64,000 nt of DNA from Pseudoips prasinana (Eukaryota > Arthropoda > Insecta > Lepidoptera > Nolidae). Positions 1-8,209 of the stretch are shown one piece after another. Below the pieces are notes generated by a model. The model ran no database searches. It was not told the DNA's origin and saw only the letters and a list, made by a program, of their open reading frames with translations. The first letter of the stretch is position 1. Each line of letters opens with the position of its first letter. A program made the position numbers and the translations under genes. The stretch is taken from assembly GCA_951640165.1 (NCBI GenBank), contig OX621251.1:27552893-27616892 (forward strand), read 5' to 3'.

Positions 1-190
1 AATTGACACTTATCGTCGTATTTTGGACAATTCACACAATATCTTTATAAATTGTAGCCTATGTGTTATTCTGATGTATAAGCTATATTATTGTAAAGTT
101 TCATTAAAATCCATTCAGTAGTTTTTAGGTGAAAGAGTAACAAATGTTCATCCATACTTACAAACTTTCACATTTATTATATTAGCAAGA
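1..190 (-). mobile_element. Helitron-like non-autonomous element, cut by window edge
   Basis: This stretch repeats, with few differences, the segment at about 62366-62557: the same run from the TTATCGTC..TATTTTGGACAA block through CACACAATATCTTTATAAAT and GCTATATTATTGTAAAG to the AGAGTAACAAA block. The 62.5-kb copy shows the family's 5' end (TCCTACTAATATTAT on the minus strand), which is degraded here near 180-190. The other end lies outside the window. No coding capacity. Confidence 0.55.
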
Positions 191-514
191 TAATGCAGCT
201 AAAGGTGATTCTAGCTTTCGAGATTAATCAATTCCATGACACATTTATATTATATCTAGAGTGTCTACTTCAAAACCATAATACTCGCACAATCACAAAT
301 TACACATTACAATGATTGTATAAGATGTACGTATTTGTATAAGTAGATAATGTGCGGCCGCTGTAAGAATGCTGTCAATTTAGAACATTAAACATTAAAT
401 TTTAGCAAATCTCCAGCCAGCCAGGACCACTCTACCACCGTAAAATTATCGATTTTTAGCGAAACGACGATTTAAACGGTCGCATATTTATTGAAAAGAC
501 TTTTTTAATGAATA
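191..514. other. AT-rich spacer, no recognised feature
   Basis: I see no coding frame or known repeat here. The only oddity is a GCGGCCGC octamer at 354-361 in otherwise AT-rich sequence. Confidence 0.5.
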
Positions 515-760
515 AATAAAATAAAAAAGGTTTTTATTCACGTAGACTACACGTGTACTACATATTGTCTGAATGGTTCTGTCTATATTAAGGTACGAAT
601 TCAATATTATTATAATTGTGTTTATAACAACGGTGACGCTTTAATGTTACCACCGGATCCAATGCGGTCCAACTGAGAATACCCAGCGAAACAAACTCAG
701 CGGATTCATCTACTACCGGTTTCAACACGACCCAGTTGAGACGGTCCGGCGAAACATGAA
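515..760 (-). mobile_element. LINE 3' end plus internal fragment, deleted
   Basis: The start (AAAAAAGGTTTTTATTCACG) matches the block at 11866, 21740, 22200 and 63180. Read on the minus strand, that block is a 3' UTR with an AATAAA signal and an A/T tail. After about 560 the sequence jumps to a block shared with 22440-22580 (ACATATTGTCTGAATGGTTC, then CACCGGATCCAAT). The copy is therefore an internally deleted, inactive LINE tail. Confidence 0.45.
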
Positions 761-799
761 ATGAGGAAATTCATTCCCTATTCTTTTGTGCATGATATT

Positions 800-1000
800 T
801 CTAGACATCAGCAACCAGCAACTTCCAGCGACCCTCACAAGATCATCAGTCCATCTTGTAGGGGCCTGCCCACGCGGCCACGGTGCATCCTCCGGTTCAT
901 GGTCGCCACTCGAGAACCTTTCTGCCCCAGCGGCCTCTGGCTTTACCAGCTATGTGGCCTGCCCACTGTCACTTCCGATTATGATTATTCTTTATTTATT
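800..1000 (-). pseudogene. RTE-like retrotransposon ORF, C-terminal fragment
   Basis: On the minus strand this GC-richer block matches the blocks at 4716-4930 and 51815-52050 on the plus strand. It encodes remnants of the end of an RTE-type reverse transcriptase, the region with GRRSVGRPP-like and DDLVRVAG-like residues, with indels shifting the frame. Two ORFs readable on the plus strand here are antisense artefacts. It is a dead fragment. Confidence 0.55.
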
Positions 1001-1184
1001 TGGATGGGTATAATGGTTCCATAACAAAGAAATAAATAGTTAAAAAACCTACCGCTGTGTTCGATAGTTAGTTTAGTTCATTTATAGAAGTAGAAGTACA
1101 CTTTATGGCAAAAATAAACAAATGATTCTTAGAAATAATAAAACAGTAGTTTACATATTTTATTTAAAATAATTACAGCTACCG

Positions 1185-1546
1185 CTAACACTGCATCTGA
1201 TCATACCAGGCAGAGCCTGTACTATGGCAACCAGACTACTGATAAACATACTTATATATTTCTAAATACATAGGTACAGACGCCAGCACATCCAGCTACC
1301 CCAATCTGTCAAATTTCTTTTATAGATTTTCAACTTTATCACATAAGCATGAGGTTCACTTTCAATTGGGGAATTTCAGATTGGTGTAGCTTGATGTGCT
1401 GGCGTTACACATTATAGATAAATTACACTGAAGACACAGAAAAAATAAGCGTGCTCATCGCACCAAGATTTGTTCCGGTTGGGGATCGAACCCACGACTT
1501 CTGGCTTAGCAGTCAGGGTCGCTAACCACTACACCAATACGCCAGT
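1185..1546 (-). mobile_element. tRNA-derived SINE (family A), split by a MITE
   Basis: On the minus strand a tRNA-like head lies near 1480-1546, with an A-box-like TGGTGTAGTGG and a B box GGTTCGATCCC. The body carries the ATTTGTTCTGTGTCT-type segment and the CAGGCTCTGCCT..GATCAGA tail (1195-1230). Between body halves a TA-flanked MITE is inserted at 1277-1406. The same SINE body recurs at 18007-18135, 18940-19095, 24464-24625, 42266-42845 and 63113-63560. Confidence 0.6.
1277..1406. mobile_element. TA-flanked MITE (CAGACGCC family), copy 1
   Basis: The left inverted repeat CAGACGCCAGCACATC follows a TA; the right one is degraded (GATGTGCTGGCGTTAC). The inner arms (CAATCTGTCAAATTT and its complement) flank a non-symmetric centre with CTTTATCACATAAGC. 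The copy sits inside a SINE, so it inserted later than the SINE. Confidence 0.7.
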
Positions 1547-3899
1547 CATTCAATTCAATTCAATTCAATTCAATTTTATTTGCTCAATACAGGTATTACA
1601 GAGGATGGTACACATTAAACTTATTTGAACGCTGTATTCTACCTAAAAACTAAGGCATGCAAATTGTTTCATATACAAATTTAAAAAAACAAGAATAAGT
1701 TACATTGATTTCGACGAGTGCAATTATTAAACTTAAGTTATATATATATAATTAGATCACAATATAATCAATTAATTAAGTAAATGTTTCAATGTCAGAT
1801 AAGATATAGAATTATAATAAATGTCAAATAGTATTGAACAATGTCACGTTAATAGAAGTAAATGTCAAAATAATATATAAGATTCTAAAATACAACAATC
1901 ATACAGGTACAAAAATACAATTAGCATTACTTTCAATTTAAAATTTATCATTTAGGAATTCAGTCACACTATAATAATTTTTATTCACAAGAAATTGCTT
2001 CAATTCTTTTTTGAAAATCATGTCATTACTTCCTTTAAACGCTTTGGGCAGTTTGTTATATATTAGTGGCCCCATATAGAACACGCTTTTATGCATCAGA
2101 GTAGTTTTTGATTTTCTAAGACAAAGACGATACTCGTCTCGTTGCCGTCTGTTACTACTCTCTGAAGCTACATTATACAGGTATAAATGAAGTTTAACAA
2201 ACACAGCAGTTTCATATATATAAAGACAAGGTAGTGGTAGTATTTTATACTTGCGGAAAAAGGGTGCACAACTCTCAATGGTTTTTAACCCAAACATGGC
2301 CCTTAAACATCTTTTCTGTGCTTTGAAAATTCGATCTCGGTCTGTGGAGTTCCCCCAAAAAATCAAACCATATCTTAAAATAGAGGATACCATTCCATGA
2401 TATGCAGTCACTACAGTTCTAACGTTACTAATTTGAGCTAGTTCGTAAAGTGCATATACAGACTTATTTAATCTTTTATTTAATTGATCAATATGAGGTT
2501 TCCATGTTATTTTCTTATCAATAGCGAGACCAAGAAATTTTGTAGTATCGACCTCAATCACTGATTTACCTCTGTAGCTTATAGTTATATCAGAATGGGT
2601 AGGTGTACGTTGTGCAAAGTTCATAAGTTTTGTTTTATTTATGTTAGCCCGTAAATTGTTAGCATCTAGCCATTCTATAATAGAACCCAGAGTATTATTT
2701 ATATTCTGGATGTAGGTACGATCTTCTGCAGACTTAATGGTAACAGTACTGTCGTCAGCAAAGAGTGTTAGTGGGTTAGTAGTAGCATTGGGCAGGTCAT
2801 TGATGTATATAATAAAAAGTAAGGGTCCTAAAATAGATCCCTGTGGTACACCGTATTTTACTGTGCGACCTTCCGATTGATAGGTAATTTCTTTCTTAGC
2901 AGTGACATCGATTCTAGTAATCACTGTGTATTGGGTTCTGTCATTAAGATAATTTTTTAACATTTCTAGTATGTTGCCTCTAACACCATATTGTTCTAGT
3001 TTATGAAGTAGGATTTCATGGTCTACGTAGTCAAAAGCTTGTGTAAGGTCCATGAAAATTGCGGAAATTGGTTTTCTGTTGTCCATGTTTGTCATAATGT
3101 TTACTAAAAATTCATAAATAGCAAGATTTATTGTTTTTCCTCGTCTAAAACCTTTTTGTTCTGTGACTAAGATGTTCTGGCTTTCTAGATAGTCATAAAA
3201 CTGATTATGTATGTATTTTTCAAAGATTTTTGCAAATATTGTTATTAATGCTATAGGTCTATAGTTTGACATTTGTTTAGTATCGTCCTTCTTGAAAATG
3301 GGTTTTATGATGGATGTTTTGAGTTGATTTGGGAAAACGCCAGTTTCAATACACAAGTTAAATATATGGCTTAAGGGAGTACAAATATATTTCACAACCC
3401 CTTTAATAACTTTTGTACAAACGCCGTCATACCCAACACTGTTAGTATTTTTTAATGAGGTTATGATTTGTAATATAAGTAACGGATTCCATAGTTTCAT
3501 GAACATTTTTGATGTCAAGTATTTTTTAAACGGGATTTATCCATATCATTTAGTGGTATAACCTTGTCAATATAATAGTCGTTGAAAGCTTTAGCAATTT
3601 CATTGGGATCGGTCAAAATGTTTGTGTTTGATTTTATACATGTTATATTTTCCGCTGGGTTGTTGAATTTTGATTTGTTAATAAGTTGCCATATTGTTTT
3701 CGATTTAATTTTGGAAGAGTTGATGTCGTGATTGTTAATGGATTTTTGAGTTAGTTTTACAATTTTCTTAAATCTCTTAGTATATTGTATCAGAATTGAT
3801 CTATTTAGACTACTAGGATTTTTCCTATACTTCCACAATAGTTCTCGCTTTTTAACGCTACAGCATCGTATTCCTCGTGAGACCCATCTTAACTTTTTA
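1547..3899 (-). mobile_element. 5'-truncated non-LTR retrotransposon (LINE-1 of this window)
   Basis: On the minus strand the element runs from an abrupt truncation at about 3899 to a 3' tail of five CAATT/AATTG pentamers (1551-1575). It contains pre-RT, RT and post-RT coding sequence and a 3' UTR of about 390 bases (1547-1937). It is related to LINE-3 at 44925-46660: both share the RT block order and a similar C-terminus. The tail of short tandem repeats instead of poly(A) fits CR1/L2/jockey-group elements; I do not assign the clade. The SINE head at 1546 abuts the tail directly. Confidence 0.8.
1938..3899 (-). pseudogene. Reverse transcriptase ORF of LINE-1, frameshifted
   Basis: Two overlapping minus frames make up the ORF. 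The upstream one (from about 3899, ATG-bounded part 3515-3838) encodes the linker before the RT. The downstream one (1938-3518, 526 codons) carries the RT domain: block with NYRPIALI, the FRRGKT region, FMDLTQAFDYVDHEIL, GVPQGSILGPLLF and the catalytic FADDS (usual YADD; F instead of Y is common in this group), then KFLGLAID and a C-terminal NKLPKAF..FL..NYY segment. The frames meet near 3515-3518, which looks like an indel rather than programmed shifting. The N-terminal endonuclease is missing because of 5' truncation, so this copy cannot move by itself. Confidence 0.8.
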
Positions 3900-4025
3900 T
3901 GTATATGTACAGTAATGATTTTACAAGGGAATTACAGGCAAATTCACTAAAATCCAAATCCAGGTATCCATTTTGCGTTGCATGGACAAACATTGAAGTG
4001 AAATTGTCATATTGGGCGATTGGCT

Positions 4026-4237
4026 CACTACCCCGCATGATGCAGCGTAATGCGTGAGTGCACACACAACGCACAGTCTAACACACAGAACATGCATCTA
4101 CGTGCTCAGCTGCATGCGGATGCAGATGCATGTTCTTCATATGTGTTGGACTGTGCGTGTTTTCTATACAAACGGAGATGCTTACAAGCAACGTTAGAAC
4201 ACGCACTCACGCACTAGCTGCATCATGCGGGGCAGTG
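4026..4237. repeat. Imperfect terminal-inverted-repeat element (hAT-like MITE?)
   Basis: The left end CACTACCCCGCATGATGCAG is mirrored by CTGCATCATGCGGGGCAGTG at the right end, followed inwards by matching GCGTGAGTGC / GCACTCACGC and ACATGCATCT / AGATGCATGT blocks. The right arm has an extra segment of about 35 bases. No target-site duplication is obvious. A CACTG..-type end of this length would fit a hAT-like MITE, but the superfamily is a guess. Confidence 0.5.
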
Positions 4238-4616
4238 TGTCAGTCGCCTTATAGTCTCGAACTCGAGTCAACAATGATAAACGGTATTATGAATTCAGTC
4301 TCAAAATCAGCGGAAGGCCAAATTTTATCGCAGGTAAATATTTACTATTATAACATCTGTCTACCTGCTACTTCAATGATAAATATTACAGGTAATTCAC
4401 TATTTCGTAGTGTCATATTCAATATTGTTTCAATGCATACAATTGTTTCTATTTCAGTTATGCATTAAAATAAAATGAATGATTTATTGGCAACACTCAT
4501 ACGAGTCTTGTGCTGGCTACTATTGTTTTGGCGAAAACGCGGAAACTCTTGTGGTCAAGAGTTTTAGCGTCAAAGCGGAAAAATACGTATGGAGGCATTG
4601 CTTAATTTTTAAAAAC
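4238..4616. other. No recognised feature
   Basis: AT-rich sequence. A 112-codon ORF crosses this stretch from 4130, but it begins inside the inverted-repeat element and resembles no family I know. Confidence 0.4.
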
Positions 4617-4690
4617 TGGCAGTGGTTACCCTAGCGGCAGAGTTGTTCAAGCCGCCCAGTAGGCCTCTGACATGGCTTAACAATTGTTGT
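4617..4690 (-). mobile_element. 5S-rRNA-derived SINE, 3' fragment
   Basis: The segment (CAGTGGTTACCCTAG, GAGTTGTTCAAGCCGCC, AGGCCTCTGACATGGCTTAA) matches the 3' half of the 5S-derived SINE at 38310-38562. The 5S-like head is absent here, as expected for a 5' truncation during retroposition. Confidence 0.55.
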
Positions 4691-4699
4691 CTAATAACT

Positions 4700-4945
4700 A
4701 CAACTGAAGTAGCATGGGGCAGGACACATAGCTCGTAGAGCCGACGGCCGCTGGGGCAGAAAGGTTATCGAGTGGCGACCACGAACCGGAAGACGCAGCG
4801 TGGGCAGGCCCCCTACAAGATGATCTCGTGCGGGTCGCTGGAAATCGCTGGATGCGGATAGCGCAAGACCGGCAATTGTGGAGATCTTTGGGAGAAGCCT
4901 TTGTCCAGCAGTGGACGTCTTTCGGCTGATATGATGATGATGAAC
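4700..4945 (+). pseudogene. RTE-like retrotransposon ORF, C-terminal fragment
   Basis: Plus-strand frames show the conserved end of an RTE-type ORF: GRRSVGRPP in one frame, then DDLVRVAGNRWMRIAQDRQ and LGEAFVQQWTSF in another, so an indel separates them. The tail is a short ATGATGATGA repeat, the RTE style of 3' end. A minus-strand 97-codon ORF over it is an antisense artefact. Confidence 0.7.
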
Positions 4946-5099
4946 TATAACTGGGACCGACAAGGAAAGGAGATAGATATGCATACCTCCGTGCGTTATA
5001 AGTATATTTTACATACTAGAATAGAATAGAATATGCATTTATTTCTCTCATCAAAAAAGTAGTTTACCATTTTTCTAAATTATTACATTACATTACGTA

Positions 5100-5231
5100 C
5101 AGACGCTAGCACATCAAGCTACCTCAAACTGTCAAATTTCCCCAATTGAAAGTCAACCTTATGCTTATGTGATAAAGTTGAAAATCTATAAAAGAAATTT
5201 GACAGATCGGGGTAGCTGGATGTGCTGCCTG
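5100..5231. mobile_element. TA-flanked MITE (CAGACGCC family), copy 2
   Basis: It is in the orientation opposite to copy 1 when judged by its asymmetric centre (CTTATGCTTATGTGATAAAG). The left end CAGACGCTAGCACATC follows a TA; the right end is degraded (GATGTGCTGCCTG). Confidence 0.7.
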
Positions 5232-5881
5232 ACATATGTAAAGTCAAATAGTTTTCACTTCTATCGCCAGTCCCCAAAGACTGCACCGTATGTTTTATTA
5301 CAATCAGATCAATTACACAGACAATGATCTGCATTTATGGTATACAATTCTGCCATAAAAAGCAACATTAATATCGTGCAGATTCCAAAATACATACGCG
5401 ATATAGTTAATCCACCCGCGAATAACATAATGAATGACCAGTTACCCGTACATCGGGACTTTAAAACGGACTACATTGCAGAAATAATTTGTACATACGC
5501 CACAGCACATTAATATAGGTTTCACCATCATGAGTTATACTAGTTTCCTCTCCTTCGAGTAAATAAAGTAAATCGGTTAGAAGGACATTCTAGCTATCTC
5601 CTTTACGGATTGTTCACTCATGTTTGGATAAACTAAGTTTATCTTATCTCGTGTAAATATTCTTTCTCGGCCCTTTTCTAAGCAGACTGTCGCACGCATC
5701 GTGCTCCGCTGAACATTTTAAGTGCTTCCTACTCCCGCTAGGTGAACAAGAAAGGTCGTTGTATTACAAATGACGTCGAATTATTGGAATCAGAAATAAT
5801 GCCCCAGATTCTATGTAATATCTCGCAAAATGCTCGTCTACTTGAATCTCAAATCTCGCACGCACAATCGTATATAAAAAA
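5232..5881. other. No recognised feature
   Basis: No conserved coding frame, splice-bounded exon or repeat shared within the window was found here. Confidence 0.4.
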
Positions 5882-6157
5882 CCGGTCAAGTGCGAGTCGG
5901 AGTCAGCACAAAGGGTTCCGTACTATTATCTATAAAAACGAGCAAAAAATTCACGTTTGTTGTATAGGAGCCCCCTTATATATTTACTTTATTTTGCTTT
6001 TTAGTTGTTATAGCGGCAACAGAAATACATCATGTGTGAAAGTTTCAACTGTCTAACTATCACGGTTTATGATATACAGCGTGGTGACAGACGGACAGAC
6101 AGTTAAGTCTTAGTAATAGTATCCCATTTTACCCTTTGGGTACGGAACCCTAAAAAG
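5882..6157. repeat. AGTGCGAGTCGG-type interspersed repeat, short variant
   Basis: It starts with GGTCAAGTGCGAGTCGGAGT and GGGTTCCGTA, contains AATTCACGTTTGTTGTATAG, GCGGCAACAGAAATACATCA and a GACAGACGGACAGACAG run, and ends with TTTGGGTACGGAACCCTAAA. I know this arrangement as a very common lepidopteran repeat. The outer GGTTCCGTA / ACGGAACCC form an inverted pair. No ORF of its own. Confidence 0.6.
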
Positions 6158-6245
6158 CACCATCTACCAATCCGGGGTAGGCGCTCTGCGTAAAGCTACG
6201 AATGATACAGACTAGCAGATCAAATTTAGGATTCCCTTGCTAACA
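6156..6245 (-). mobile_element. tRNA-like SINE fragment (family G)
   Basis: About 90 bases (CACCATCTACCAATCCGGGG to GGATTCCCTTGCTAACA) recur at 63727-63816 with about seven differences. The 63.7-kb copy reads on into a B-box-like GGTTCAAGACC on the minus strand. A related head is at 24372-24445. Confidence 0.45.
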
Positions 6246-6620
6246 TAATTATTACCATTATCATCATTATTATTACTTAGACTTTAAACCTTCCTATACA
6301 ATAAAGGGAAACCCTATATCAGAGTTGTTCAAGCCGTAAAGAAACGCATGTCATTATTTGACATATTTTAATATAATCGAAGTGTCATTTGTCATATGTA
6401 TTATTTTACCGAACTATTTTTCGCCGATTTACAAAATAATTTTTTGCTTTTGGACGACGCCTTTTTGAACATTTTTCATTTGCCAAAGGCTTTATTTGCC
6501 GCATTTTCACCACACCAAAATAAAATTTTACTGTATTTTGGTCACAAATATATAGACGTATATTTGGTAGTATTTTCAAAATTAAATTAAAATAGCGTCA
6601 TAAAAAGTCAATGTTGTGCT
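6246..6620. other. No recognised feature
   Basis: AT-rich; a 64-codon plus ORF at 6396-6590 shows no recognisable domain and lacks neighbours or a supported splice context. Confidence 0.4.
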
Positions 6621-6756
6621 ATAGAATTGGGTGAAAGAAACGAATTGCTGCAAAACCGACTCTATACAGTCTTGGTTGCCCTACCCCTAGAGTGTTATTT
6701 AAGCCCGCGTGGGCCCGCCCAAACCCCGCAACGCCAGAGCCGTGACAAAAAAAATG

Positions 6757-6917
6757 CTTGCTGTATGTTGCATGCGTTCTGCATGCATGCTTGCATGCTG
6801 CATGCCTGCTTGTATGCTGCATGCCTCCTTGCAAGCTGCATGCCTGCTGTATGCCTGTTTGCATGCTGCATGCATGCTGCATGCCTGCTGCATGCTGCAT
6901 GCTTGCTTACATGCTGC
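6757..6917. repeat. GCATGC-rich minisatellite
   Basis: An irregular array of CTGCATGC / CTTGCATG / CTGTATGC words, about 7-12 bases each. Because GCATGC is its own complement, all six frames stay open and give low-complexity Cys/Met/His/Ala peptides; none should be taken as a gene. The flank at 6690-6750 is GC-rich and unlike the surrounding DNA. Confidence 0.8.
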
Positions 6918-7318
6918 AGCAACAGCAAAAATAAGAGACGAAATAATGTGCACAAACTCTCTAGGCGTTTGGTGAAAAGAAAATGTGTTTAGTAAAATAG
7001 TTGTATGATTGGTAATTAATAGTAATTTTTAATGTTAGGAAACACAACACTTCGAACAAATGTTATTTCGGTTATGTGTAACTTCGGTGAAAAGTATTTC
7101 GTCCAAATGAAACATCGGAGTAACGAAAAAAAACAAATTGATAATAGGTTAACTGATACAGTGGCAGACGTGACTTCCGTGAAATAAAAAAAACGAAACG
7201 ATCAAAGTTTTTGGTGAAATGAAATTCGGTTAAATATTTTTCGAACTTATGATAGGTAACCATTACGTTATTATTATATTATCTTCGGTGATGTACAAGA
7301 TGCAGAATCTGGAATGTA
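6918..7318. other. No recognised feature
   Basis: AT-rich. A loosely repeated TTCGGTGAAA/TTCGGTTA word occurs about every 60 bases from 7065 to 7290 but is too degenerate to call an array. Confidence 0.35.
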
Positions 7319-7452
7319 TAGACGCCAGCACATCCAGCTACCCCAATCTGTCAAATTTCTTTTATAGATTTTCAACTTTATCACAAAAGCATAAGGTTCA
7401 CTTTCAATTGGGTAAATTTGACACATTGGGTAGCTTGATGTGCTGGCGTCTG
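7319..7452. mobile_element. TA-flanked MITE (CAGACGCC family), copy 3
   Basis: A complete copy of 134 bp: TA, then TAGACGCCAGCACATC at the left and GATGTGCTGGCGTCTG then TA at the right. The inner arms and centre match copy 1 in the same orientation. Confidence 0.8.
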
Positions 7453-8150
7453 TACAAAATTAATCCGGTAATAATCTGTGGTAATACCGAAGAGAGTGTT
7501 GTTACCGGATAGTTTGTCACGTCATCCGAAAGCCTCCCGCCTGGAGATCAATTTCTGTGGCCGATCTGGAAGTCCTTAAAAAGACTCCGGACTCAGGTGG
7601 GCCGAAGCAAAGAAAACATGTCTAGGTGGGGACTGTCAAGCAACCCCAAAATTAACTGTATTTGTAGAGCATAGGTCCAATCCATGGCCCATCTAACATC
7701 GTGCTCAGCTTGCCCTGCCACATGTTCATGGCAGGATCTTAGGAATGCCACAAGCAGTGCAATCAGTGTGGCCACGTTTTAGGCCACAAAAATTTTATGA
7801 GTTTGCCATCGATACGCTAAGAAGATCTTTGGTATTACTATTTTGCAGCCGCTTTGTATGTTTATACAGAGCGGTTTTCATAACGGTCTTCTACTTCTTT
7901 TTTGTAAATGGCAATTAGTGCCAATGTCGACAATTCTGCCAATGTCAGATTATGAAAATGGGAAAACGTGTAATAATTTAAGTTAATTTTAACCACACTA
8001 CATTGATATCACTAATTGTGTATCTTGCTCAGTGTGTTATAACACTGAAACCGACATAAGAATGATAATACATATTATAAATAAATAATAAATATGAACA
8101 TGGATAATTGTTAAAAATATGCCACGACAACATTCACAGATAAGAGTTAC
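7453..8150. other. No recognised feature; 5' flank of LINE-2
   Basis: No conserved coding sequence seen. The 5' boundary of LINE-2 lies somewhere before 8210 but cannot be placed, because no target-site duplication was identified. Confidence 0.4.
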
Positions 8151-8209
8151 CTACAATTTGATGCGATTGCATCCGATAATAGCCATTAAAATTTTGAAAA
8201 TTTCTGGGG

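Noticed and set aside
1738..1752. TATATA microsatellite as a promoter
   Set aside because: It lies in a LINE 3' UTR and has no gene downstream.
3515..3518. Overlapping stop/start as a translational coupling site of two LINE ORFs
   Set aside because: Related elements have one continuous ORF here; an indel in a truncated dead copy is simpler.
6619..6992. Five overlapping ORFs of 84-121 codons rich in Cys, His and Met
   Set aside because: They are translations of the GCATGC minisatellite on both strands and in several frames.
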